Below, piece after piece: positions 19,519-28,412 of a stretch of 64,000 nt of DNA. This DNA comes from Sphingobium sp. KCTC 72723 (GTDB lineage Bacteria; Pseudomonadota; Alphaproteobacteria; Sphingomonadales; Sphingomonadaceae). Below the pieces are notes generated by a model, which ran no database searches, was not told the origin of the DNA, and saw only the letters and a program-made list of their open reading frames with translations. Where the stretch lies: positions 2,803,501-2,867,500 of the forward strand of contig NZ_CP060388.1 in the NCBI RefSeq assembly GCF_014280435.1, given 5' to 3'. Each line of letters begins with the position of its first letter. Positions within the stretch are counted from its first letter, which is position 1. The position numbers and the translations under genes were made by a program.

Positions 19519-20714
19519 GGGGCCTTATCCGATCCCGCCGCCCGCGACGAAGAGTGTCTGCCCGGTGAGGTAGGAGGCCTCCTGAGAGGCGAAAAAACAA
19601 ATTGCAGCGGCCAGTTCATCGGGTTCGCCGAAGCGGAGCATAGGGGTGTCGCGCAAGGTCTGCTCCATCACTCCTGCAAAACCCGCCTTGAACGCATCGC
19701 TCATGGGTTCGGGATCGCGTGGGGTGACCCGTCACAGGTTCATTTAGTGCCTCAGAGCCGGAACACCGTTGCACGATGGGCAGCCAAGCGGCGCGACGAT
19801 GCACAGGCACTAGAACCGCAGAGGCAGCGGTCAGCCTGGAAGGCCCCATCGCGGCAGCGCTGCGCGTGGTACATGGGCCAGGCTCCCGATCAGATCGGTG
19901 CCGAACATACGCTGTTCCTCGACCATCCCAGCGCATCTGGCTCGTCGACTTCCAAAACAGCTCAACAGGAATCTGCACTGGAGAGTTATCATGAACACAC
20001 GATCGAGATGGTCTTCGCCAAGCTCAAGCATCTGCTGCGAAAGGCCGGTGAGCGCACACGGGAAGGGTTATGGAACCGGGTCGGCTCCCTCCTCGACGAC
20101 TTCCCGCCACACCAATGCAAAAACTACTTGCGACATCCCGGATACGCTACCGTCAGATCACAAACCGCTAATTCGGACACCGCTGGTTTCCAGTTCAGCG
20201 ACAAAGCGGCGGTCAAAGCAGCGACTCCGTCCTTGGCGGCGGGATAGGGAGTCTTGTTCACGCCGCGCGTGGCCACTGAACCGATATTTACGACTGAACC
20301 GCGCCCGGCCGCGAGCATGTACGGCAACACCGCATGGCGGCACCAAAGTGTCGGCCACACCGAGCGGTTGATTTCGGCACAAATCTCGTCGGGGGTAGAA
20401 TCCCAATAGGGCTTAGCCCAGATCGTACCACAGACATTGTGGACCGCCACGTCGATTTGGCCGAATTGATCTGCAACCGTCCGGTACAGTTCGGTCGCTC
20501 CCTCGCATTTCTCGAGGTCGAAGATGGCGGCATGAACATCGCAGCCATTGTCCCGCAGGCGATCGACCGTAGCCTGCGTAGCGTCAGCCGCTCGGTCGGC
20601 AATGATCACGATGGCGCCTTCCTCAGCCATACGCCTGGCTGGGGCTAGCCCGATGCCTTGAGCGCCAGCGGTCACAACCGCGATCTGGTTGTCGAACGGC
20701 TTGGCAGAAGTCAT
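19519..20714 (-). pseudogene. xylL/benD-type cis-diol dehydrogenase, broken copy (segment A)
   Basis: The N-terminal part (about 20166-20714) encodes AVVTAGAQGIGLAPARRMAE and HNVCGTIWAKPYWD, matching the intact gene at 55444-56229. A one-base deletion near 20195 shifts the frame (SLELETSG becomes SLNWKPAV in frame). At about 20165 an IS630 remnant of about 420 bases interrupts the gene. The C terminus resumes around 19735 and ends near 19525. The NAD motif also carries TAGAQ instead of TGGAQ. Clearly non-functional. Confidence 0.88.
19736..20165 (+). mobile_element. IS630-family remnant inserted in the xylL-like pseudogene
   Basis: The + strand encodes HTIEMVFAKLKHLLRKAGER, then LWNRVGSLLDDF and CKNYLRHPGYAT, the C terminus of an IS630 transposase. 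Only about 430 bases remain, far below a full element of about 1.1 kb. The host gene sequence resumes on both sides, with a few codons lost at the left junction. It differs from the IS630 remnant at 12772. Confidence 0.8.
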
Positions 20715-20879
20715 GATGTTGCTCCTCCTTTATTCACATTCCTGCAACGAAACGCAAGGCTGGGAGGTTGCCTTTCCTATATTCATGATCTATATCGAGA
20801 ACGGAAATGCGTTGCGCAATGTCAAATGATTAGGCGCTGCAGCGGCGATCACCGGACCGGATTTGAGGAGAGAAACGAA

Positions 20880-21866
20880 GTGGCCCGTACACTCATGAAA
20901 CCAGACGACGTCAAAGGTGCCTGGGCGATTATTCCCACTCCGGCGAAGGATGATGCCTCGGATTGGCGCGCGACAAAGACAGTTGACCTCGATGAGACAG
21001 CGCGTGTGGTTAATGGCCTGATCGATGCAGGGATCAACGGAATTCTCAGTATGGGGACGCTTGGCGAAGCGGCGACCATGACCCACGACGAAAAGCTCGA
21101 TTTCATAAAGGCGCTGGTCGATGCAGCAGCCGGCCGAGTGCCGATTTTCGTTGGCACCACCTGCCTCAACACGCGCGACACTATCGCGTTGACACGTCAA
21201 GCGCTTGATATTGGTGCCGATGGCACGATGCTGGGAGTTCCGATGTGGTGCGCGCCAAGCGTTGATGTTGCGGTGCAGTTCTACAAGGATTTAGCTGAAG
21301 CCGTGCCTGAGATGAACATTGCCATCTATGCCAATCCCGAAGCCTTCAAGTTCGATTTTCCACGCTCGTTCTGGGCTCAGGTGGCGGAGATTCCCCAAGT
21401 CGTCACGGCGAAATACATTGGCGTCGCTCACTTGCTGCCGGACCTTGCAGCCATTCGGGGACGGATCAAGCTGCTGCCGATCGACTTCGACTACTACGGC
21501 GCAGCTCGTATGGACGAATCGATCGACGCCTTTTGGTCGAGCGGTGCCGTGTGTGACCCGCTGGTGACCACGACATTGCGCGACCTTGTGTCGCAAGCGC
21601 GCGCTACCGGTGATTGGAGCGCGGCGCGGGCATTTATGGGCCGACTCGGCCCAACGGCAGCGCCGCTGTTCCCAAACGGCAGCTTCAAGGAATTCTCGAC
21701 CTACAACATCGCGCTCGAAAAGGCGCGCATGAACGCAGGCGGCTGGATGAACGCCGGTCCGGTCCGCCCGCCCTACCATCTTTGCCCCGAACCCTACCTC
21801 GAGGGCGCGCGCCTTTCGGGCAGAATGTGGGCCGAACTTGGCAAGGCGCTCGCAGCCGAAAAATGA
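20880..21866 (+). CDS. hydratase-aldolase (trans-o-hydroxybenzylidenepyruvate type), copy A
   Basis: 328-residue class I aldolase of the DapA/NahE family that converts hydroxybenzylidenepyruvates to an aromatic aldehyde and pyruvate. GTTCLNTRDT and the Schiff-base Lys in VVTAKYIGVAH are visible, and PNGSFKEFSTYNI is a NahE-type C-terminal signature. The frame is open upstream to 20658. GTG 20880 is chosen because GAGGAGAG precedes it and the length equals that of the paralogue at 56398 (also 328). Known family members act on naphthalene/PAH side-ring products; the exact substrate is inferred. Confidence 0.85.
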   Translation: MARTLMKPDDVKGAWAIIPTPAKDDASDWRATKTVDLDETARVVNGLIDAGINGILSMGTLGEAATMTHDEKLDFIKALVDAAAGRVPIFVGTTCLNTRDTIALTRQALDIGADGTMLGVPMWCAPSVDVAVQFYKDLAEAVPEMNIAIYANPEAFKFDFPRSFWAQVAEIPQVVTAKYIGVAHLLPDLAAIRGRIKLLPIDFDYYGAARMDESIDAFWSSGAVCDPLVTTTLRDLVSQARATGDWSAARAFMGRLGPTAAPLFPNGSFKEFSTYNIALEKARMNAGGWMNAGPVRPPYHLCPEPYLEGARLSGRMWAELGKALAAEK

Positions 21867-21894
21867 GATAAGCGCGAAAATTGGGAGAAAGCGA

Positions 21895-21902
21895 GTGACG
21901 GA
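21895..21902 (+). pseudogene. first codons of an RHO alpha gene, cut by IS110
   Basis: After the hydratase-aldolase, the spacer and ribosome site (gataagcgcg..gggaga) match those before the alpha gene at 57412. The sequence then reads GTG ACG G, like ATG ACC G in segment B, and stops at the IS110 end. The rest of the oxygenase gene is not present on the far side of the IS. Only the start codon region survives. Confidence 0.7.
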
Positions 21903-21987
21903 CTGAGGTGTTGGGTTGGACGGCTCCCAACGGCATCGCGATGTGCCAGAGTGAGTTTGTTAGAGGACTCATTCGAGGGAGCCGACC

Positions 21988-23028
21988 ATGGAACAGATTA
22001 CCCACATAGGCATGGACACGTCAAAGAACGTTTTTCAGCTGCATGGCGTTGATGCGGCAGACAGGCCGATCCTGCGCAAGAGGCTGACGCGACGGAAAAT
22101 GGTCGAGTTCTTCGAGGAGTTGCCGCCGACCGTTGTCGCCATTGAGGCTTGTGGCAGCGCGCATTACTGGGCGCGTGTTCTTGGTTCTTTTGGCCACGAG
22201 GTAAAGTTGATCGCGCCGCAACTGGTGAAACCATACGTCAAGCGCGGCAAGAACGATGCAGCGGATGCTGAAGCCCTGCGCGAGGCAATGAGCCGCCCGA
22301 CGATGCGGTTCGTGCCGACGAAGAGTGCCGACCAGCAGGCGGCGCTCATGCTTGTGGGCATGCGCACCAGGCTCATCAAGAAACGCACCCAGCTTGCCAA
22401 CGCGATCCGAGGCTTCGCTGCGGAATTCGGGATCACCGCAGCAACGGGCATGTGCCGGATCGAACACCTGCTCGATCGCATCGCGGCTGACGAACGACTT
22501 CCCGAACTTGCGCGCGAACTGTTCGCGCTTCACGGTCAGGAATACGCGCAGCTTCTGCACGAGATCGAGCGGGTCGAGGCCAAGCTTATGGAATGGCATC
22601 GCAACGACGAATGCAGCCAGCGGCTCGCAAATATCCCCGGGATCGGTCCGATCGGCGCATCCCTGCTGATGATGAAAGCTCCTGACCCGCGCATGTTCAA
22701 GTCCGGGCGAGACTTTGCGGCCTGGATCGGCTTGACCCCTAAAGATCACTCGACTGCCGGCAAAGTCAGGCTCGGAGGCATCACGCGAGCTGGCGATGAA
22801 CTCTTACGGAGCACGTTGGTGGTCGGAGCCACCGCCGTCGTCCAGCATGTCCGTCGCAGCGGCGGCAGGAATGCCTCGCCTTGGCTGCTGGGATTGCTAG
22901 AACGGAAAAAGCCGAAGCTCGTCGCAGTGGCGCTCGCCAACAAGATCGCGCGCATTGCTTGGAAACTGATGGTAAGCGGTGAGGGGTATCGAAGAGCAGA
23001 TTTAGGCGCACCAACGGTTGCCGCGTGA
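21988..23028 (+). CDS. IS110-family transposase
   Basis: 346 residues. The N-terminal DEDD domain (HIGMDTSKNVFQLHGVDAAD, AIEACGSAHYWAR, KNDAADAEAL) and C-terminal transposase_20 domain (NIPGIGPIGASLLMM, RDFAAWIGLTPKDHSTAGK) are complete. ATG 21988 follows GAGGGAG. Intact, and probably active when it inserted. Confidence 0.93.
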   Translation: MEQITHIGMDTSKNVFQLHGVDAADRPILRKRLTRRKMVEFFEELPPTVVAIEACGSAHYWARVLGSFGHEVKLIAPQLVKPYVKRGKNDAADAEALREAMSRPTMRFVPTKSADQQAALMLVGMRTRLIKKRTQLANAIRGFAAEFGITAATGMCRIEHLLDRIAADERLPELARELFALHGQEYAQLLHEIERVEAKLMEWHRNDECSQRLANIPGIGPIGASLLMMKAPDPRMFKSGRDFAAWIGLTPKDHSTAGKVRLGGITRAGDELLRSTLVVGATAVVQHVRRSGGRNASPWLLGLLERKKPKLVAVALANKIARIAWKLMVSGEGYRRADLGAPTVAA

Positions 23029-23104
23029 GAGATCGGCCTGATACGATGAGCAAATTTGACGCTATCGTACTGAGCTGATGCCAGATCTTGCAAGAGAAGA
23101 GCAG

Positions 23105-23144
23105 ATGGTGCGATCGATCGATCCAAGGTGCGATCGATCGATCC
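23105..23144 (+). repeat. tandem 20-bp repeat in the IS110 3' region
   Basis: Two back-to-back copies of ggtgcgatcgatcgatccaa, followed by gg. The core GATCGATCGATC is itself self-complementary. It lies between the transposase stop and the right subterminal repeat of IS110; any function is unknown. Confidence 0.85.
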
Positions 23145-23404
23145 AAGGCGTGTGGCATTCCTTCGGGACCAATGGCTGTTCGAAGCCGCTGAGGTGTTAG
23201 GAACTCACGCTGCGGAAACCATCTTGGCCAGCGACCATGTGCGGTTGCACCCAAAGGCCGGACATATGGACGCAAGCGATCCGATCAAATTTTTCCGCTC
23301 AGCCCTTCCAAGAGGGAGCCGTCCACATATGGTGCCGCCTTCTTGGATAGTTTGGCGGCGAAGTTAAGCTAATCCCGGGTGTGATTATGCCGCCAGTTTG
23401 GTCA

Positions 23405-23443
23405 CCAGATCATGGGGGGGCATGCCCCCCCCCCATGATCTGG
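23405..23443. repeat. 16-bp-stem hairpin with G/C runs
   Basis: CCAGATCATGGGGGGG is followed 7 bases later by its exact complement CCCCCCCATGATCTGG. No T-tract follows on either strand, so a simple terminator is unlikely. Confidence 0.8.
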
Positions 23444-23914
23444 AGCGACGATCCGCCTATAGGCCTCGGCCGGGGTTCGCCCTGCCAGTCCGAGTGAGAT
23501 CGCCGCGTGTTGTACAGCAAGGCGACGGAACGCCCACGATACCGATATCCGCGAAGTTCTTTATCCTTGGCACTCTTGGTCGGGGCGCCATGTTCACATT
23601 CATGAGGTCATAGGACGGGCGAGCGGGGAAGTTCTCCGCTGCAGTTCGGCAGGATCGGCGTCGGAGCGCTGGCTTGAGATTCCGGTGTGGATGTTCGACC
23701 GTTTGACCTGCTCGACCTTGCACATCTGCGTTGCACCTTACGTCGATATCGCTGCGCTGAGTGATTTGGCGAGGTTGCTGCACGCGGCGCTGCCCATTTC
23801 GGGCGCAGCATCGGGATCTCACGACTCGCATCGGGGAGATATAGAGGTGGCCGGGTTTGTCTGAACAGGGATCGGCAACGGTTAAGTGGATCGTCTGCCG
23901 GGTTCCTTGCCTTG

Positions 23915-23973
23915 CCAATATGGGGCGTCATGCAGGGAGGGCGTAGCCCTACTGGAGTGACGCCCCATATTGG
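23915..23973. repeat. 16-bp-stem hairpin with a GC-rich core
   Basis: CCAATATGGGGCGTCA at 23915 pairs perfectly with TGACGCCCCATATTGG ending at 23973. The 27-base centre contains AGGGAGGGCGTAGCCCTACT then GGAG, itself partly self-complementary. A very similar centre lies inside a different stem at 25556-25616. Confidence 0.85.
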
Positions 23974-24002
23974 TTGCCAACTTAGCTTCGCTGGCCTTTG
24001 GC

Positions 24003-24290
24003 TCATGCTGCCATCATTACCGGCAGGTTGTCAAAATACGCCTGATCCGGCGTCCTGGCGGCGAGGCTCGAATGTGGCCTCCTTCCATTGTAGAAGCTCA
24101 GATAACGACCGATCGACTCGCGGGCTTCGCTGACCCCGCCGTAGGCGCGGAGGTAAACCTCCTCATATTTCACCGAGCGCCACAGGCGCTCGACCATCAC
24201 ATTGTCGCGCCAGGCGCCCCGGCCATCCATGCTGATGGCGATTTCCTCGCGCAGCAGCACGCTGGTGAAGGCGTGGCTGGTGAACTGGCT
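24003..24290 (-). pseudogene. IS3 orfB transposase, 3' part
   Basis: Encodes SQFTSHAFTSVLLREEIAIS, WRDNVMVERLWRSVKYEEVY and FYNGRRPHSSLAARTPDQAY, the C-terminal half of an IS3 integrase core with the catalytic Glu. Continuous with 30089-30628 once the IS110 is removed. Confidence 0.88.
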
Positions 24291-24564
24291 TCTGTGGTTG
24301 CCGCCCGTGGTGCAAGAAGTTTTGATCCGATGCGCGTGTGATCGAGTGCGGTCTTCTGTCAGGCCTTCCTATGCGGCATTTTCAGAAGCCGCAGGCCAGT
24401 ATGGTGATCTGCGGATCAGGTCCAAATCTACTTCCCGAGCTTTATTGCCCTTAGCCGATTACTGGTTTTCCTAATCCAGATCTGTTCGATCATTTTGCCC
24501 ATTCGGGTCGTCGCCTTCTCACACCCCCTTCATCCGACGTCAGATAGATTATGCAGCGTGTCGA

Positions 24565-25498
24565 TCATGCTGCTGCCACCTGCGCCGAATCTCGATAATC
24601 CTCATTCTTTGTCAGCAGAGCCCATATCGTCCGCGCCATCCTGTTGGCCAGCGCGATCGCGACAAGCATCCTTGGCTTTCGCGCCGCGATGCGTGCTAGC
24701 CACGAGCCTTCCGGGATCGATTTCCGGCCGAGCCAATTCAGGCGGGACATTGCTCCAATAATCAGAAGTCTGCGGATATCGCTCTGCCCCGCCTTTGATA
24801 CCCGACCGAGCCGTTCTTTACCGCCTGAGGAAAATTGGCGTGGGACGAGGCCAAGCCAGGCGGCAAAGTCGCGGCCGCAGCGGAAGCACTCCATCGATGG
24901 AGCAAAGGCTTCAACGGCTAAGGCGGTCAATGGACCAATTCCGGGTATCGTCTGCAAGCGCCGTGCAATATCTGCTTTAGCTGCGAGAGCCTTGATCTTC
25001 GCCGTCCGGGCATCAATGCGAACCGTCTTCTCCGCAATCTGCTTCATCAGATCATCGCACTCGTTGCGCATCAGTTCGGGCAGGTCGCTGTTTGGTTCAT
25101 CCAGGATGCCTTTGATTTTGCCGAGCTGGTGAAGTCCCTGCGGAACGACATGGCCAAATTCGTAGAGGCACGCCCGAAGAGCGTTCACCAGCTCCGTGCG
25201 CTGGTGGACCAGCCGCTCTCGAGCGCGAAACAGGATGGTACGGCTTTGCTGTTCCGTAGACTTAGGCTCGACGAAACGCATTTCTGGCCGCTGTGCAGCG
25301 ATCACTATGGCTTCGGCATCCACCGCGTCGTTCTTCTGCCGCTTGACGAACGGCTTCACGTAATGCGGAGCGATCAACTTCACGTCGTGTCCGCGCCTGC
25401 TCATCTCGCGCGCCCAGTAATGCGCGCTGCCGCACGCTTCCATGACAACAATGGCGGGAGGCTGCTTGGCCATGAAATCAGCGAAACCCTGCCGCGAC
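24565..25498 (-). pseudogene. IS110 transposase, 3' part (split by IS21)
   Basis: Encodes SRQGFADFMAKQPPAIVVME, SAHYWAREM, KNDAVDAEAI and the C-terminal PGIGPLTALAVEAFAP with RDFAAWLGLVP. The upstream codons lie at 28288-28391 across the IS21 insertion. The rejoined frame is 343 residues from GTG 28391. The long open frame running past 25498 into IS21 is a chance fusion. Confidence 0.9.
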
Positions 25499-25555
25499 TG
25501 CGCGGCGACAACTACGATGGCCGGTTGAGCGGCGACTATGATGGCCGGTAGGATC

Positions 25556-25616
25556 GGTTGTCTGGTCTGATCGTAGGGAGGGGCGCAGCCCCGACCGGAG
25601 AGCGGACCAGACAACC
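25556..25616. repeat. 12-bp-stem hairpin upstream of istA
   Basis: GGTTGTCTGGTC and GACCAGACAACC form the stem. The centre contains AGGGAGGGGCGCAGCCCCGA then CCGGAG, nearly the same core as in the hairpin at 23915-23973 although the stems differ. It lies in the leader of istA, where it could affect transcription or translation. Confidence 0.8.
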
Positions 25617-25713
25617 GGTGGCGATCTTTTTCCCTTTCTTTCGGGGGGCAGATCGGGGCTGTGGCGGGCGGTGGTATCGGAACACTCATCGAACAACGAG
25701 CGATGGGTTTGCG

Positions 25714-27219
25714 ATGCCGGGCCACCACATTTCCGATCAGCAGGTATTTCTCTTCATGACCCATCGTCGCCAACACACCCAGGCCGTCGCGGCTGCCAAG
25801 GCCGGTATCAGCGAACGCAGCGCACGCCGGATCGAGAACGATCCGCAGCTTCCGTCCCAGAAGAAGAAGGAGCGCCACTGGCGCACCCGCGCCGATCCGC
25901 TCGAGCCATTCTGGCCACGTATAGAGGAGTTGCTCCAGATCGACGGTATCATTGCCGTCACGGTCTTCGAGACGCTCCAGGACGAGTTCGGCGAGGATGC
26001 TGTTCCCGATGCGATACGACGAACACTGGAACGCCGGATCGCCCGCTGGCGGGCACTGCACGGCGGCGAGAAGGAGATCTTCTTCCCGCAGCATCATGAG
26101 CCCGGTCGGCAGGGCCTGTCGGATTTCACGGTATGCGACAGTCTCAAGGTCACTGTTGCCGGCGAGACCCTGGCCTATCGCCTCTACCACTTCCGCTTGG
26201 CGGCGAGTGGCTGGGAGCATGCGGCTGTCGTGCTGGGCGGGGAGAGCTTTGCCGCCCTTTCGGAGCACCTGCAGGATGCGTTGTGGAAGCTGGGCGGTGC
26301 GCCGGCCGAACACCGCAGCGATTCCCTGTCAGCCGCCTACAAAAACCTCGACGCCGATGCGCAGCGGGATTTCACCCGAAGCTATGACGATCTGTGTCGT
26401 CATTACGGCATGTTTGCTACCCGCAACAACCGCGGCGAGGCGCACGAGAACGGATCGATCGAAGGTCCCCATGCCCATCTCAAGCGACGGCTCGATCAGG
26501 CCTTACGCCGGCGGGGCAGCCGCGATTTCGTCAGCATCGAGGCCTGGCGCGAGTTCGTTGAGGCGCAGGTCGCCAGACAGAACCGGCGGCATGCTGCGCG
26601 CATCGATGCAGAACGCAGGGTACTCAAGGCGCTGCCCGCAAGGCGAACCACCGATTTCGCCATGGTCACCGTCGATGTCACCCGCAACGGCACCGTCGCC
26701 ATCGATCGGGTTACCTATTCGGTGCCTTCCCGCCTCGTCGGACGGCGCCTCAACGCGCATCTCTTTGACGATCGCATCGAGCTCTTCCTCGGTCCAGACA
26801 GGGTAATGTCCACGCCGCGTGTGCGGATCAGTCATCCCCACCGGGGGCATAGCATCGATTTCCGGCACATGATCGGTAACCTGCGCCGCAAGCCCGGTGC
26901 ACTGCGCAACCTCGTCTACCGCGAAGCCCTCTTCCCCGATCACGCCTACCGGCGGGCCTGGCAAGCCTTCGATGCCCAACTCGATGGACGGCAGGCCTGC
27001 CGCGATGCCGTCGCGCTGCTCGATATCGCCGCCAGGGGCGACTGTGTCGACGTGCTGGCCCGGCGGATCGATGAGGCTCTCGACAGCGGGCGCTTGCCCG
27101 ATGTCGATGCGCTCAGGGACGAGTTCCTGCCAACCGCAAGATCGCAGCGCGATGTCGCTATCCCGCCACCCGATCTGCACAGCTACAACAGCCTGATCGC
27201 CAGCGGGGAGGTGCACTGA
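25714..27219 (+). CDS. istA: IstA-type transposase of the nested IS21
   Basis: About 501 residues from ATG 25714 (MPGHHISDQQ); the frame is open further upstream from 25558 but lacks similarity there. HTH region FMTHRRQHTQAVAAAKAGIS; later HENGSIEGPHAHLKRRLDQA carries the family Glu; Mu-type C-terminal segment YSVPSRLVGRRL. Ends with TGA overlapping the istB start (GTGCACTGATGACC). Different from the IS21 at 9982. Confidence 0.88.
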   Translation: MPGHHISDQQVFLFMTHRRQHTQAVAAAKAGISERSARRIENDPQLPSQKKKERHWRTRADPLEPFWPRIEELLQIDGIIAVTVFETLQDEFGEDAVPDAIRRTLERRIARWRALHGGEKEIFFPQHHEPGRQGLSDFTVCDSLKVTVAGETLAYRLYHFRLAASGWEHAAVVLGGESFAALSEHLQDALWKLGGAPAEHRSDSLSAAYKNLDADAQRDFTRSYDDLCRHYGMFATRNNRGEAHENGSIEGPHAHLKRRLDQALRRRGSRDFVSIEAWREFVEAQVARQNRRHAARIDAERRVLKALPARRTTDFAMVTVDVTRNGTVAIDRVTYSVPSRLVGRRLNAHLFDDRIELFLGPDRVMSTPRVRISHPHRGHSIDFRHMIGNLRRKPGALRNLVYREALFPDHAYRRAWQAFDAQLDGRQACRDAVALLDIAARGDCVDVLARRIDEALDSGRLPDVDALRDEFLPTARSQRDVAIPPPDLHSYNSLIASGEVH

Positions 27220-28028
27220 TGACCCGCACCAAGGATCAGGCCGCCGCCGTACTGCCTACCCTGATGAAGGCCTTGCGCCTGCCGAGCATCAACCGCAACT
27301 GGAAGCGCCTCACCGACACCGCCGATCGCGATGGCTGGCCGGCCGCCAACCTGCTGGCCTCGCTTCTCGAGATCGAGATGGCTGATCGCTCCTCCCGGCG
27401 CATCCAGCGCCATCGCGACCAGTCCGGCTTGCCCGCAGGCAAGACCTTCGCCACCTTCGATTTCGACGCCGCCCCCGGCATCCGCAAACCGCACCTCTTG
27501 TCCCTCGCCGCCGGTGACGACTGGATCGAGAACGGCGGCAACCTGCTGCTGTTCGGCCAGAGCGGGACCGGCAAGACGCACGCAGTTGCCGCCATTGGCC
27601 ATGCCCTCATCGACACGGGGCGGCGCGTCCTGTTCTGCTCCACCACCGACATGGTCCAGAAGCTCCAGTCCGCGCGCCGCGACCTCAGCCTGCCCGCCAT
27701 GCTCGACAAGCTCGACAAGTTCGATCTCATCGTGCTCGACGATCTGTCCTACGTCCGCAAGGACCAGGTCGAGACCAGCGCCTTGTTCGAGCTCATCGCC
27801 CACCGCTACGAACGCCACTCGCTCGCCATTACCGCCAACCAGCCATTTTCGGCATGGGACAACGTCTTCCCTGATCCCGCCATGACTGTCGCCGCGATCG
27901 ACCGCCTCGTGCACCACTCGACCATCATCGAGATGAACGGCGAAAGCTACCGCAAGCGTTCCGCCGTCGCCCGCATCAACGCCGGCGATTACGACCCGCC
28001 CAATGGCGCCCCGGACCGGCCATCATAA
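27219..28028 (+). CDS. istB: IstB-like helper of the nested IS21
   Basis: 269-residue AAA+ protein. Walker A is FGQSGTGKTHAVAA; Walker B LIVLDDLSYV; NQPFSAWDNVF near the C terminus is typical of IstB. Its start overlaps the istA stop, implying coupled translation. Intact. Confidence 0.93.
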   Translation: MTRTKDQAAAVLPTLMKALRLPSINRNWKRLTDTADRDGWPAANLLASLLEIEMADRSSRRIQRHRDQSGLPAGKTFATFDFDAAPGIRKPHLLSLAAGDDWIENGGNLLLFGQSGTGKTHAVAAIGHALIDTGRRVLFCSTTDMVQKLQSARRDLSLPAMLDKLDKFDLIVLDDLSYVRKDQVETSALFELIAHRYERHSLAITANQPFSAWDNVFPDPAMTVAAIDRLVHHSTIIEMNGESYRKRSAVARINAGDYDPPNGAPDRPS

Positions 28029-28287
28029 TTGTCGCTGGCTTCGCGCTCGGGAGCACCCTTGCTGAGGCAACGGGTAATTGTCGCCAGCGCCAATTACATG
28101 CCAACCATCCCATGCGCTTCAAACCCTCGCTTCCGGCCAGCGCCAGCGACAATTACCCAGCGTCGTAATTGTCGCTCGACGGTTGCTCCTCGCAACAGCA
28201 AATGGTAGCCAGAATTCACCAACCGGCGCGGCCACCTATCGGCCATCAAAATTGACGCCGACCGGACACCGTAATCGTCGCGCTACA

Positions 28288-28391
28288 CGCGACAGTTTCT
28301 TTCGAAACTTCGGCTGCCCCGTCATCGATGCACCGTGCAGCTGAAAAACAGATTTTGCCAAATCCACGCCGATCATCGTATCCTTTGTCAC
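28288..28391 (-). pseudogene. IS110 transposase, 5' part
   Basis: Encodes VTKDTMIGVDLAKSVFQLHG and KFRKKLSR, the N terminus of an IS110 DEDD transposase. Start is GTG 28391 or ATG 28376. Continues in frame at 25498. The promoter side is itself cut by the IS1380 at 28413. Confidence 0.88.
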
Positions 28392-28412
28392 GGTTGCCGT
28401 CCTTTCCGCTAA

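Larger units (their letters stand above)
21903..23330 (+). mobile_element. IS110-family element (IS1111-like) replacing an RHO gene
   Basis: Subterminal inverted repeats TGGACGGCTCCC (21917-21928) and GGGAGCCGTCCA (23314-23325) bracket the transposase. Subterminal rather than terminal repeats are typical of the IS1111 subgroup. Ends are placed within about 10 bases. The non-coding 3' part holds a tandem 20-base repeat at 23105-23144. No target duplication is expected for this family. Confidence 0.8.
23331..23991. other. decayed mobile DNA with two long perfect hairpins
   Basis: No intact gene. A minus-strand segment at about 23440-23525 resembles the C terminus of an integrase-type transposase (LLYNTRRSHS) but is not further identifiable. 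Two long inverted repeats, at 23405-23443 and 23915-23973, are listed separately. Confidence 0.5.
25499..28287 (+). mobile_element. complete IS21-family element with 6-bp target duplication
   Basis: About 2789 bp, istA and istB on the + strand. Ends: TGCGCGGCGACAACTACGAT at left; complement of the right end TGTAGCGCGACGATTACGGT. Further repeats of the left motif (gcgactatgatggccgg) and right motif (gtaattgtcgc) lie just inside. The target duplication CGCGAC is at 25493-25498 and 28288-28293. Removing the element restores RKKLSRQGFADF in the IS110 transposase. Confidence 0.93.

Noticed and set aside
18305..19600. 431-codon open frame antisense to the bphA4 copy A
   Set aside because: A shadow of the high-GC reductase gene, with no family similarity.
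23105..23144. Tandem 20-bp repeat as a CRISPR or plasmid iteron
   Set aside because: Only two copies without spacers, inside the non-coding part of an IS110 element.
24565..26313. 582-codon open frame on the minus strand
   Set aside because: It is a chance fusion of IS21 noncoding/antisense sequence with the IS110 transposase 3' part; the true 5' codons are at 28288-28391.
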